A DNA stretch of 46,010 nt from Collinsella aerofaciens (GCF_015670745.1 NZ_JADPCH010000019.1:1-46010), one strand, 5' to 3'; positions 15,855 through 28,174 are shown, numbered from the stretch's first letter. Notes: a model not told the origin generated them from the letters alone. Made by a program: numbers and translations.

Positions 15855-18800
15855 CTACTTAGCCTTGCTGCGACGATGGAAGAAAGCGCCGATCGCGGCG
15901 ATGATGGCGCCAAGACCACCGACGGCCGCGACGGTCGCCGCCGTCTGGTCGCCGGTATTGGGGATCGCCGAACCGCTCTTCTTGCTGCCCTGGGCCTTGT
16001 CGCCTGCGGGCTTGCCCGCCTGGTTGCCGCCGTTTGAGCCATTGCCGGAACCCTGGTTGCCCGAGCCGCCCTGGTTGCCGGAATCGGCATCCTTGAGGCT
16101 CTCAATGGCCAGCTTGAGCTGGTCATAGGCCGCCTGGAGCTGGATGTCGGAAGCATTCTCATCACCCAAGACGTCCTCGGCGTAGGTAATGGCATCCGTC
16201 AGGGCCTTGACAGACTCGTCCGTCTTGCCCCTGGTGTCAGTCTCCTTCGCCTGCTTGACCAAGGCCTTGAGCTGCTTCTTGGTCGGGTTCTCGACCGGGG
16301 TCACCGGAGTCTTCTCAAGCGCGTCGCGAGCACTCTCGAGTGCCTTGAGTGCCTGGTCGACCTCGTCCTGCGTGGCGTTCTCGTCGTTCAGGATGGCGCG
16401 GGCGCTCGCCAAGGCGTTCTGGAACGCGGTCCAGGAAGCCTCGGTGTAGTCGCTGGCCTTAAGGTCGCCGGCTGCAACCTCGGCATCAACCTTTTCAATC
16501 GCGGCAGTGAGGTCGTCCTTCGCCACCGGATTAGGAACGGCCGTACCGTAGAACTTGAGCTCCGCCATGCTGCAGTAGGCGTCAACGCTGCCACCGCCGG
16601 CGTGGAGCACCTTGACGGTCACGTAGCGACCGCGCGCGGCACCAAAGCTCATCTGCTTCCAGTCGCCACGGTCGGTGAGCACGCGGCCGTCGTTGTCGAA
16701 GGTAAACGTACCCATCGACGTGGCGGTGCCCATCTCATAACCGTCGGCGGTGTCGGAAACCAGCACCTCGGCCTCAAAGATATCGCCGTTCGTGCCGCCG
16801 TCCTGGCGCGGCAGGAACGTGACGTCGGTGAGATCGTAGTCGCGGCCCAGGTCGACGGTCAGGTACTGGGGCATACCGGCCTTATAGGCCCAGTCGCTGT
16901 GCCAGAGCGTCTGCTCATCGCCGTCAAGAGCGTTGACGGCGTTGCTGCCCTCATAGTCGGCCTCGCTCGAGAAGCCGGTCACCTTGACGTTCTCGCGGTT
17001 CTCGGGCGTGTTGATGAGGCTCTTCTCATCGACGGGGCGCATCTTGAGGCCGTCGATTGCCTTCTCGATCTTGGCCGTGGCGTCTGCGACATCCTTCTTG
17101 CTATAGCTGCCCTGGCCGCCATCGAGGAGCTTCTGAGCCGCCTCGACCGCAGCGGTGAGGGCTGCATAGGAATCCTTGGTGTAGACGGACTCGCTGTAGC
17201 CCGCGGCCTTGGAAAGCGCTGCCATGAGCGCAGAGGTGTCGACACCAGCCTTGACCTCGACCTCATAGGATGCGGTCTTGGAGGGATCGAGCACCGACGC
17301 CACCGTGATCGTTGCCTTGCCGGCCTTGTTGGCGCGCAGGTAGTAGCTCACGCTATCGCCGGCCTGGACAGCGGAGACGCTCACCACAGAAGGATCGGAG
17401 CTCTCGACCGTCACATAGGGGTAGCCGGCGCTCTCGGGCGTGGCCTTGGCGTCGACGAGCGTCACATCGCCCTCGAAGAACTCGGTCTGGTTCTTGCCCA
17501 GTTCGACACCCTCGATGGCCTCGACACCCTGTGTGTAGTTGAAGTTGATCTCGCGCAGCGTGAGCATCTGGTCACCCGATGCCTCAAGCGGCGTGATCTC
17601 GACCTTGGTCGCCTTCTTGCCCTTGTTCTCGGCAGAGAGGCCAAAGGCGTAGCGAGCCTGATAGGAATCAAAGCTTCCTCCCGAGAACTCCTGGGTCGAG
17701 CCGTCCTCGAACGTCACGACGGACTTAATCTTCTGCACGGTGCCGTTGCCACCGTTGCGGTTAACGACCTCGACGCTATCGAGTTTCGACGGCGTCTTGA
17801 AGGCGAACGTCATCGTGGCGGGCAGCTTGACGTAGGTCGGCATCTTGCCGTCGATCCAGTTGGGCCCATAGTTCCACAGGAACTCGAAGTCGTTGCCGCC
17901 CTCATTGTTGTCGAACAGTCCGTCATAGCTCTTCTGCTGGATGAGCTTCTCGACGTTGGTGCCGTCGTCGGTGGGGAGCTCGTCGTTGGTCATCGTGATG
18001 TCAAAGGCGTCGCGGCCGTACTCGGACTTGGTGGGCTGCGGGACACCGGGCATCGTCACGGTGCCATCACTCACGAACTCGAGCGCGTCGCACGCCGGGC
18101 CGACGAGCCAAGACGTCGAGGGCAGCTCGACCTTGCCGGCCGTCTTAGCCTTGAGTTTAAAGCTCGCGACCACACCAGTACTGTTGAAGAGCTTGGCGTC
18201 GCCGCGGTTGGCGAAGGCCAGGTTGATGGTCTGGTGGCCATCCGTGAACTGCACTTTCTCGCGCGAGAGGTTCTCCATGCCCGCCGTCGACGCATCCTGC
18301 GCGATGCTCTCGGAGACATACTCGAACTGGTCGCTGTTGAAGTTGACGAGCGCACCGAGCGCGTTTATGTTCTCGGCGTCGGTGGCGTAGACGTCGACCG
18401 TGATCTCGTCGCCGGCCTCGACCTCCATCTTGCTCGGGATCACCGCGAGGGTGCCAGCAGCCTTGCCCTTTTGCTTGGTGCCGCCGTCGAGCGCCGCCAT
18501 GGTGAAGGAGTAGTCGTACACGTCGTAGACGCCGTTGCCGTTGAGGTCGGCGAAGTGGGCGCGGATCTGGGAGTCGAACGTCGAGGTGTCGGGCTCGCGG
18601 TTCTCAAGACCCAGGTAATTCTTCATGTTGGAGTAGTCGCCGTCGGAGACCGTGGCCTTGTTGAGGTTGGAGCCCACAGCGAAGCCGTCCGTGCCGTCGG
18701 TCTTGTAGATGGCGATCTCGGAGGCGGAGAAGAAGTTGCCCACGGACGCGAGCGGCGTCATACGCACGTAGCGCGCGGCCACGGCGCCGTCGAACGCCAC

Positions 18801-21800
18801 CGTCTTGCAAGCGGCGGAGCGCTCCCAGTCGACCTCCTGCGTCGTCCAATGCACGCCGTCGAGGCTCGTCTCGATGCGCATCTTGGTCACAGTGCCGTTA
18901 CCGGCATCATCGCGCGGATAGTACTCGAGCTTGTCGAGCTTGTAAGCGCGACCGTAGTCAACGGTAAGCGCCTTGCCCAGATCGTTGCCACCGGAGTGGA
19001 AACCGCCGTCGCCCGACTGGAACTCATGGTCGAAGGCGAGTTCGGCCTTATGGCTACCGTAGAGCGAGCCCTCCCAAGTGATTTCCTCGGCCTCAGGCAC
19101 GTTCCGCCACGGGTCGAGCGCAGAGTTCGCCTCAAGCACGTCGCTCCATGCGGAGTAGCCATCGGCGTTGCGCGAACGAATCTGGTAGGTATGCTTGCTG
19201 TTGTAGGCAAGATCGGTATGCGTGAATTCTGCCGCATCGCCCACGGCGAACACAGTGCCGTCTACCTTAAGGTCGTAGGAGGTAGCACCATCGACCTTCC
19301 CCCAGGTGAGCTTAATGCTCGTGGGGGTCGTGGCGTCCTCGGGGGCAGCAAGGTTCGCGGGTGCGGAGAGGTTCTCGTTGAAGCGGTCGGCCGCGAGCGT
19401 GGCATCGGCGTTCACGAAATCGCCCAGTTCGAGCGTCTGCGCTGCCGTGGCGACATCGGTCTTCGCGAACTTGACGTAGACCTTGGGATTCGTGGTGATC
19501 TTGGTGTTGTTGAAGCTCTCGCCCTGCTCTGCCTCGGTGCTGCCTGCGTCGCTACCGTAGTGGTTGAGGTTGGGGGTCTCGTTGTAGAAGTAGACCGCCT
19601 GGCCGGCCTCGGGGGTCGCGGCGTCAAAGGCCTCCTGCGAGTCGACCTCAACCACGTTGAGCGCGGATCCGCCGTTCTTGGCGGAGACGCTCGTGGGCTT
19701 GGCGGAGACGTTGGCCACAAAGGTCGTGGTGCGGTTGGAGTCGTAGCCGCTGTAGCCGCCCTGCGATGCCTCGGCGGTAAAGGTCGCCGTGCCGCCCACC
19801 ACGCTCGACTTATAGACGGTGCTCACATGCTCACCGTAGGAAATATTGTCGATTGTGCCGTAGGAATCGTCCTCGGTCGTGTTGTTCTCGATGGAGGAGC
19901 CGTCATCCTCGTACTGCGTAAAGCTGCCCTCACCCTCGGTGGCGAAGAACTCGACGATACGCTGGCTGCGATTGGTGCCCTTGGTGTTGGTCTCGGTCAC
20001 AGCCTCGGGGTTGTTGTTCTCGGCGTACATCGGCACGATGGCGTTGGCCTTAACAAAGAGTGGCAGCTTCCAAAGCGGAGCCTCGTAGTTGTTGAGGACC
20101 TGACCGCCGCGGTACTGCTTGCCCGAGAAGTAGTCAATCCAGATGGTGGGATTCTCGTCGGTACCGTAGTTGGGCAGGTAGATACCGTTGCGGACATCGT
20201 TGCCGTTCTCATCTGCCTGGGTATCCTGATACACCGGTGCCACCAGGAAGTTCTCACCGAACATGTACTGGTACTGCGTCGAGGTGCTTGCGGCGTACTC
20301 GGAGTTGTCGGAAAGCAGCATGGCGCGGATCATGGGAAGGCCGGTATCGCCGTTGCCCGTGTCGATGTTGGCCGCCGAGGCCGCGCTCGTGTAGATATAG
20401 GGCATGAGTTGTGCTTTGAGCTTGAGATAGAAGCGCGAGATGCCCGTGTATGGATCGCCGTGCGTCATGGGCGACTTGCGGTAGGTGCCCCAACCGTCCA
20501 TGTCAAGCATAGAGGGCGTGAATGTCTTCCACTGGTAGTCGCGAGCGGAGATGATGGGATCGCCACCAAAGATGCCGTCCATATCGGAGCCGATGTTGGG
20601 GTTGCCCGAGAGGCTCTGGCCGATATACGTGGGGATATGGAAGCGAATGTACTCCCAGTTACCGCCGTACTGGTCGCCGGTCCAGATGCCGCCAAAGCGC
20701 TGCGTGCCGGCCCAGCCGTCAAGCGTGATGATGTTGGGGCGCTTGTTGGCGCCGGTGGTCACGGTGTCATAGGCCGTCTTGATGCCGTTGAGGCCAAAGG
20801 AGTAGCCGGAGCCGACCCAAGCGACGTCGGTCTTGAGCGTGGTGATGCCACCAGTCTTAACCTCAGAATCGAAATCGCGCAGCAGATGCCACGGGGTCTC
20901 GGAGTTGCTATCGGGCTCGAGGTTCGACTGGGTCCAGAGACCGGTGCTCACGCCCTTGGAGTTGGCATACTCGGTGAACTTCTTAAGATTGTCGACGTTG
21001 GCGCGCACGGCGTTGAGGCGCTCGGCAGAACTCGTTCCGTCGGAGTTGACGCCGCCGGTCTTGTAGTAACCGTTCTGGCCGTAGCCAGCACCGTAACCGT
21101 CGTTCGGCAGGAACCAGCCGAGCGGCATGTCGTTGTCCTCGTAGTCATCGATAACCTGCCGGGCGGAGAACTGGCGGTCGAAATCGGTCGCCTTCATGTT
21201 CTCGGTATCAACCGTAGGGCCCTCACCGTTGAGCGTCTCGGCCGCAAGCGTGCCGTCGAGCTTGTAGCCCGTCGACATGCCGGACTCGTATTTAACGTCG
21301 CCCTTCTCACTCGAGGACTTGCTGCCCTTGGTCTCCCACTTCTTTTGACCCGAGGTCGTTGACCAGCCATCACGGTTATAGGCATTAAGATGACCCAGGT
21401 AGAAACCGTACTCGGGCAGCAGCACCGGATTGCCGGTCACCTTGTAGTAGTCCTGCAGCATCTCGGTTGCCACGTTCGAGGCGCCCTCGTTGGTCGCCAC
21501 GAAGTAATAGGCATCAAACTCATTCTCGCTGTGCAAAGTCGTGACCGTCGATGAGTCCGTGGAACCGAAGTCGTAGGAACCCTCTGCAAACGTGTTTCGG
21601 AGCACGCCGTAGCCGTCGCTCGTCCAATAGAACGGGTTGGGCGAGGCAACGCCGCCATCGGTCCAGTTGTTAGTGTTGGAGATGGCGATGGTCTGGTTGG
21701 TGTGCAGGAAGCGGCCGTTCTGGGTGCCGCCGCCAAAGAAGTTCTCGGACTTCTCCTTGGCGAGCGTCTGGACGGTACCCTTCTTATCAAGGTCGAGGGG

Positions 21801-22265
21801 CGCAGACTCAGAAACCACGCCACGGTCGCCTGACTTGATACTCATCTTGCCAGTCGCCTTGTCCAGGATCACGGTCGCCTTTCCGCCGGTGATCTCGATA
21901 GTGTCGCCCTTGTCGGCAACCGTCGCACTCGGCTTGCTGTAGGTGTCCGAGGTATCGGGCTGAGCCTGGATCTTAGCCGTGTGGGACTTACTGCGCGGCG
22001 TGGCGTACTCGGAAAACTCACCCTTGGGGTCGACGTTATAACGGAAAATACCGTCCTCGAGGAACGTAATACGGCCCTTGATGCCGTCAGCGAAATCGAT
22101 GTCGACGACGTTCGAGGCAGACTGAGACACGGTCGCTGAGTCGACACCCTTGAGTGGCGTGGCAATCGCCTGCTGGGGATTGGCAAACACAAGCGTCGCT
22201 GCAGTGGCAACGAGGACCGCGCTTCCCTTCACCCACCGTTTCGTAAAAATGGAATTCCTACACAC
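15855..22265 (-). CDS. multi-domain cell-wall-anchored GH31 glycoside hydrolase
   Basis: A 2136-residue secreted glycosidase. The start is GTG at 22265, because AAAGGAG precedes it at five bases; the signal peptide ends near Ala35. Domains in order: N-terminal GH31 beta domain; GH31 barrel with probable nucleophile Asp480 (LKTDVAWVG) and acid/base Asp531 (WTGDQYGG); C-terminal beta domains; Fn3-like (967-1046); F5/8C lectin-like (1060-1192); dockerin-like segment with DLNGNGVYDVYDY (about 1197-1265); cohesin-like (1268-1405); a second carbohydrate-binding-like region (1412-1578); Ig-like (1580-1677); FIVAR (1680-1745); F5/8C (1746-1905); two FIVAR (1908-2045); Gly/Asn/Ser linker; IPNTG at 2101-2105, hydrophobic helix and RRSK tail. 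The architecture resembles mucin-active GH31 enzymes, possibly alpha-N-acetylgalactosaminidases; substrate is inferred. Confidence 0.92.
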   Translation of the reverse strand: MCRNSIFTKRWVKGSAVLVATAATLVFANPQQAIATPLKGVDSATVSQSASNVVDIDFADGIKGRITFLEDGIFRYNVDPKGEFSEYATPRSKSHTAKIQAQPDTSDTYSKPSATVADKGDTIEITGGKATVILDKATGKMSIKSGDRGVVSESAPLDLDKKGTVQTLAKEKSENFFGGGTQNGRFLHTNQTIAISNTNNWTDGGVASPNPFYWTSDGYGVLRNTFAEGSYDFGSTDSSTVTTLHSENEFDAYYFVATNEGASNVATEMLQDYYKVTGNPVLLPEYGFYLGHLNAYNRDGWSTTSGQKKWETKGSKSSSEKGDVKYESGMSTGYKLDGTLAAETLNGEGPTVDTENMKATDFDRQFSARQVIDDYEDNDMPLGWFLPNDGYGAGYGQNGYYKTGGVNSDGTSSAERLNAVRANVDNLKKFTEYANSKGVSTGLWTQSNLEPDSNSETPWHLLRDFDSEVKTGGITTLKTDVAWVGSGYSFGLNGIKTAYDTVTTGANKRPNIITLDGWAGTQRFGGIWTGDQYGGNWEYIRFHIPTYIGQSLSGNPNIGSDMDGIFGGDPIISARDYQWKTFTPSMLDMDGWGTYRKSPMTHGDPYTGISRFYLKLKAQLMPYIYTSAASAANIDTGNGDTGLPMIRAMLLSDNSEYAASTSTQYQYMFGENFLVAPVYQDTQADENGNDVRNGIYLPNYGTDENPTIWIDYFSGKQYRGGQVLNNYEAPLWKLPLFVKANAIVPMYAENNNPEAVTETNTKGTNRSQRIVEFFATEGEGSFTQYEDDGSSIENNTTEDDSYGTIDNISYGEHVSTVYKSSVVGGTATFTAEASQGGYSGYDSNRTTTFVANVSAKPTSVSAKNGGSALNVVEVDSQEAFDAATPEAGQAVYFYNETPNLNHYGSDAGSTEAEQGESFNNTKITTNPKVYVKFAKTDVATAAQTLELGDFVNADATLAADRFNENLSAPANLAAPEDATTPTSIKLTWGKVDGATSYDLKVDGTVFAVGDAAEFTHTDLAYNSKHTYQIRSRNADGYSAWSDVLEANSALDPWRNVPEAEEITWEGSLYGSHKAELAFDHEFQSGDGGFHSGGNDLGKALTVDYGRAYKLDKLEYYPRDDAGNGTVTKMRIETSLDGVHWTTQEVDWERSAACKTVAFDGAVAARYVRMTPLASVGNFFSASEIAIYKTDGTDGFAVGSNLNKATVSDGDYSNMKNYLGLENREPDTSTFDSQIRAHFADLNGNGVYDVYDYSFTMAALDGGTKQKGKAAGTLAVIPSKMEVEAGDEITVDVYATDAENINALGALVNFNSDQFEYVSESIAQDASTAGMENLSREKVQFTDGHQTINLAFANRGDAKLFNSTGVVASFKLKAKTAGKVELPSTSWLVGPACDALEFVSDGTVTMPGVPQPTKSEYGRDAFDITMTNDELPTDDGTNVEKLIQQKSYDGLFDNNEGGNDFEFLWNYGPNWIDGKMPTYVKLPATMTFAFKTPSKLDSVEVVNRNGGNGTVQKIKSVVTFEDGSTQEFSGGSFDSYQARYAFGLSAENKGKKATKVEITPLEASGDQMLTLREINFNYTQGVEAIEGVELGKNQTEFFEGDVTLVDAKATPESAGYPYVTVESSDPSVVSVSAVQAGDSVSYYLRANKAGKATITVASVLDPSKTASYEVEVKAGVDTSALMAALSKAAGYSESVYTKDSYAALTAAVEAAQKLLDGGQGSYSKKDVADATAKIEKAIDGLKMRPVDEKSLINTPENRENVKVTGFSSEADYEGSNAVNALDGDEQTLWHSDWAYKAGMPQYLTVDLGRDYDLTDVTFLPRQDGGTNGDIFEAEVLVSDTADGYEMGTATSMGTFTFDNDGRVLTDRGDWKQMSFGAARGRYVTVKVLHAGGGSVDAYCSMAELKFYGTAVPNPVAKDDLTAAIEKVDAEVAAGDLKASDYTEASWTAFQNALASARAILNDENATQDEVDQALKALESARDALEKTPVTPVENPTKKQLKALVKQAKETDTRGKTDESVKALTDAITYAEDVLGDENASDIQLQAAYDQLKLAIESLKDADSGNQGGSGNQGSGNGSNGGNQAGKPAGDKAQGSKKSGSAIPNTGDQTAATVAAVGGLGAIIAAIGAFFHRRSKAK

Positions 22266-22590
22266 CTGGACTCCTTTCCTCCGACATGCGGAAGTGTCGC
22301 GGACGCACGCCCTGCAGCATGGCGCACGCATCAAACGGGAGGGGTGTTCGGTACATTCCGTGCAGTGGGCCCACCCGTTACCAAGTGGTCAACTGATAGT
22401 AACCAGATATCCACCTATTAGGTTGAGTCAGCATACAGGAGCAGTTGCGCAACCAAGTTCGGAATTCTCCTAGTGGTATTAAAATGAGCGTCAATGGCAA
22501 AGTGGGCTTAATAAGCCACACCAATTGGTTCTTCTCCCAAATATCAATTAAGCAAAAATGTACTGTTTATCTGGTATTACACAGACCATA

Positions 22591-22636
22591 CCTTTCCCTC
22601 GGGAACTGGACTTCGCGAAGTTTCCCGAAGAAAAGG
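22591..22636. repeat. hairpin with GACTTCGCGAAG centre (family 2, degenerate copy)
   Basis: CCTTTCCCTCGGGAA (22591-22605) pairs with TTCCCGAAGAAAAGG (22622-22636), with two mismatches. The centre GACTTCGCGAAG resembles GACTTTGCGAAG of the hairpin at 15661-15748. It sits 11 bases from the second 42-bp motif. Confidence 0.5.
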
Positions 22637-22647
22637 CTCAGCCGCCA

Positions 22648-22689
22648 CCCTGCGACCTACCGGGGATTGCTATGACATACGTTGGCTGA
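22648..22689. repeat. 42-bp repeat motif, copy 2
   Basis: This matches the copy at 15747-15788 at 38 of 42 positions and has the same orientation. The two copies bracket the GH31 gene as direct repeats about 6.9 kb apart. Confidence 0.75.
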
Positions 22690-22726
22690 TTTGGTTTGAA
22701 TAGAAAGGTTGACAGAGGGTGGTGGG

Positions 22727-22922
22727 CAGTTAGTTCAGATTTGTATTTTTTTGGCAGTGGCTTTTGCTTAATCATCTCGGTTTTTGAGTCACTGGGACCC
22801 AGCGATAAGCCTTTTCCGCCCTTAAGTAAGCATATCTGCCTCATTAGGAAAGCGAAAACAGTTCAATTGAGCCTAAATTAACCGACTTCTGCTCTTTGAG
22901 AAATACAAATCTGAACTAACTG
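22727..22922. repeat. 196-bp unit with perfect 22-bp inverted ends
   Basis: CAGTTAGTTCAGATTTGTAT plus TT at 22727-22748 is the exact reverse complement of 22901-22922, and the match stops abruptly at both sides. The 152 bases between carry no convincing gene and are AT-rich. It may be a miniature transposon-like element or a long stem of a non-coding RNA. No target duplication is apparent at the flanks. Confidence 0.6.
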
Positions 22923-22994
22923 TCCAAAGACATATCTCTCCCTTGGTAAAAGGCCTTCATATGATTGCAATTCACCTGAAGGCCCCATACAAAA

Positions 22995-23032
22995 TGTGGG
23001 CTCTGTCGTCCGAATGAACGACAGAGCCCACA
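22995..23032. terminator. bidirectional terminator between carB and GH31 gene
   Basis: TGTGGGCTCTGTCGT (22995-23009) and ACGACAGAGCCCACA (23018-23032) are perfectly complementary with an 8-base loop. T-rich DNA follows on the plus side (CACTTTTTATT) and TTTTG on the minus side. It probably ends the carAB transcript. Confidence 0.8.
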
Positions 23033-23104
23033 CTCACTTTTTATTCATCCCCAGTCATCGCGCAAAGCCCCTTCGGCAGCACACGATGCAACCGAGTCAC
23101 CGTA

Positions 23105-23195
23105 GGCCGGGGCGGGAGGGGCCGAGTTTCCTCCTGAACGACTCTGCTTGCAGCCGGAGCGAAAGGGGGAAATCTCGGCCCCTCCCGCCCCGGCC
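23105..23195. repeat. long hairpin with CTGAACGACT core (family 2, copy 2)
   Basis: Arms of 22 bases (23105-23126 and 23174-23195, beginning GGCCGGGGCGGGAGGGG) are perfectly complementary. The centre CTGAACGACTCTGCTTGCAG followed by CCGGAGCGAAAG matches the copy at 15661-15748, while the arms are unrelated. It starts 12 bases beyond the carB stop. Confidence 0.8.
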
Positions 23196-23206
23196 GGACA
23201 GGTCAA

Positions 23207-26521
<3,315 letters not shown>

Positions 26522-26522
26522 G

Positions 26523-27968
26523 TTAGTTCTCCTCGGTCTCGGTCGCAGCGGAACCATTGTCGGCAAAGTTCCAGCCCTGCAGGCGGTCCTTCGCGGTGTC
26601 GATGTCCAGGTAGTTCTCCTCGCCGTCCATGAGTAGCGTAAAGGCAGTAAAGAGATAGTGGGCATCGGTGGGTCCGGGCGAGGCCTCGGGGTGGTACTGC
26701 ACCGAGAAGCACGGCGCGTCGAGCAGCTGGATGCCCTCGGCGGTGCCGTCGTTGAGGTTCACATGCGTCAGGCGAATGCGGCCGAAGCGCTCGTTCATCA
26801 CGACTGGCGCGATGCCGCGGCGCACCCAGACGCGCAGATCCCCATCGGCCGCATGCTCGGTCTCGCCGCCGGAAAGCTCGGGGACAAGCTTGCCCAAGCT
26901 GGGGAACAGCAGACCAAAGCCATGGTTTTGCGCGGTAATCTCCACGCGACGGCTTACCAGGTTCATGACCGGCTGGTTGCCACCGCGGTGACCGAACTTA
27001 AGCTTTTCCATCTGAGCGCCGCAGGCCAGGCTGATCATCTGGTGACCAAGACAAATACCAAAGACCGGCACCTTGCCGATCAGCTGCTGCACCTGCTCGT
27101 AGGTCTCCACCACGGCGTCGGGGTCGCCGGGACCATTGGACAAAAAGACACCGTCGGGATTCATGTCGAGCACCTCACTCGCGGGCGTATCCCACGGCAC
27201 GACGGTAAGGTCGCAGCCGGCGCGGACCAGACCCTCCAGAATGCCGCGCTTCACACCGCAGTCGTAGGCGACCACTTTGTGACGGGCAGGAGCGGCAGCC
27301 GTAAGCGCAAAGTCATGCGTGGCAGGCAGGTCGGCGGCCACAAACTCGTGAGGTACGGGGCAACTTACGGTCTTGACCAGGTTCTCGCCTACCAGCGTGG
27401 GCGCAGCGGCCAGACGCTCGGCAAGCTCGTCGACGTCGAAGATCTCGGTCGAAATAATGCCCATCTTGGAACCATTGTCGCGCAGGTGGCGCACCAGGGC
27501 GCGAGTGTCGACACCCTCGATAGCGACGATGCCGTGAGCGCGCAGGTACTCCGGCACGCTGACGGCCGAGCGCCAGTTAGAAGGCGTGGCGCACATGTCG
27601 CGAACGATCATGCCGCGCATGGCCGGAGCGCTCGCAGGGCGCACGGCGTCGCCGGGGAAGGCCGACTGGACGTCGGTCTCGTCGATACCGTAGTTGCCGA
27701 TCTGCGGATAGGTCATGGTTACGATTTGGCCGGCATAACTCGGGTCGGTCATGACCTCAAAGTAGCCCTCGAGCGAGGTGTTGAAGCAAACTTCGCCGGT
27801 CGCGGTGCCCTCGGCGCCGCATGCACGTCCATAAAAAATGGTCCCATCCTCAAGATACAGGATGCAGGGACCGCAGGTGCCCTTGCTGGTTTTGGCCAGC
27901 ATACGCTGGCAAAGCTCGCTGGGCGCGAAGGTGCGGGCGGCAGCGCCCGCGGTATGGTTGTTCGCCAT
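26523..27968 (-). CDS. carA: carbamoyl-phosphate synthase small chain
   Basis: A 481-residue glutamine amidotransferase subunit that feeds ammonia to CarB. The N-terminal CPSase domain has [16 protein letters not shown]. The class I amidotransferase domain has the triad Cys306 (GICLGHQM), His426 and Glu428 ([10 protein letters not shown]). It is longer than usual (E. coli 382), with extra N-terminal residues and a stretch at about 355-385 ([16 protein letters not shown]) inside the amidotransferase part. The start MANNHTAG at 27968 follows AAGGAGAATT. A hairpin with the PyrR-binding loop pattern ends just before that ribosome site, suggesting pyrimidine control of translation. Confidence 0.97.
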   Translation of the reverse strand: MANNHTAGAAARTFAPSELCQRMLAKTSKGTCGPCILYLEDGTIFYGRACGAEGTATGEVCFNTSLEGYFEVMTDPSYAGQIVTMTYPQIGNYGIDETDVQSAFPGDAVRPASAPAMRGMIVRDMCATPSNWRSAVSVPEYLRAHGIVAIEGVDTRALVRHLRDNGSKMGIISTEIFDVDELAERLAAAPTLVGENLVKTVSCPVPHEFVAADLPATHDFALTAAAPARHKVVAYDCGVKRGILEGLVRAGCDLTVVPWDTPASEVLDMNPDGVFLSNGPGDPDAVVETYEQVQQLIGKVPVFGICLGHQMISLACGAQMEKLKFGHRGGNQPVMNLVSRRVEITAQNHGFGLLFPSLGKLVPELSGGETEHAADGDLRVWVRRGIAPVVMNERFGRIRLTHVNLNDGTAEGIQLLDAPCFSVQYHPEASPGPTDAHYLFTAFTLLMDGEENYLDIDTAKDRLQGWNFADNGSAATETEEN

Positions 27969-27979
27969 AATTCTCCTTC

Positions 27980-27997
27980 CCGGTCTCACAGGACCGG
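27980..27997 (-). promoter_or_regulatory. candidate PyrR-binding hairpin in the carA leader
   Basis: The minus-strand RNA reads CCGGUCCUGUGAGACCGG, with a 6-bp stem and the hexaloop CUGUGA. This fits the UCCNGNGAG core of the PyrR-binding loop known from pyr leaders of Bacillus and mycobacteria. The stem ends within about three bases of the AAGGAG ribosome site of carA, so binding of PyrR could block translation, as proposed for mycobacteria. A T-rich terminator is not seen downstream, which argues against classical attenuation. No pyrR gene is in the window. Confidence 0.6.
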
Positions 27998-28132
27998 CTT
28001 AAAGGTGTGTAGTTAGGCCTCGCGGTATTGTAACCGCAAGCATGCCTCATGGCGTTAATTTCATCGAAATGTTTACGAAATGATAATTATGACTTTCTAT
28101 GCATAATGTTTTTTAATCCCCGTCCCAGAAAA

Positions 28133-28168
28133 ATCATCCCGCGGGGCTTGTGGCTCACGCGGGATGAT
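28133..28168 (-). terminator. terminator after the membrane-anchored unknown
   Basis: ATCATCCCGC (28133-28142) pairs with GCGGGATGAT (28159-28168). On the minus strand it is followed by TTTTTCTG. It lies 7 bases after the stop at 28175. Confidence 0.8.
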
Positions 28169-28174
28169 GGCGTC

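Larger units (their letters stand above)
22266..23206. other. 941-bp gene-free region between carB and the GH31 gene
   Basis: No convincing gene is seen. The region is clearly more AT-rich than its surroundings and holds, from left to right: the GH31 leader (22266 to about 22590), a short hairpin (22591-22636), the second 42-bp motif (22648-22689), a 196-base unit with perfect 22-base inverted ends (22727-22922), a hairpin GGCCTTCA/TGAAGGCC (22952-22984), a bidirectional terminator (22995-23032), and a large hairpin (23105-23195). Short open frames here are not supported by ribosome sites or recognisable protein. Confidence 0.6.

Noticed and set aside
16602-21362. Very long open frame on the plus strand opposite the GH31 gene (and similar ones opposite carB, purF and the importer)
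   Set aside because: It has no ribosome site, low-complexity His/Arg/Val-rich translation and no recognisable domain. It follows from GC-rich third positions of the real gene on the other strand.
22696-22881. Short open frames in the carB-GH31 gap
   Set aside because: They run across the inverted-repeat unit, lack ribosome sites and resemble no protein family.
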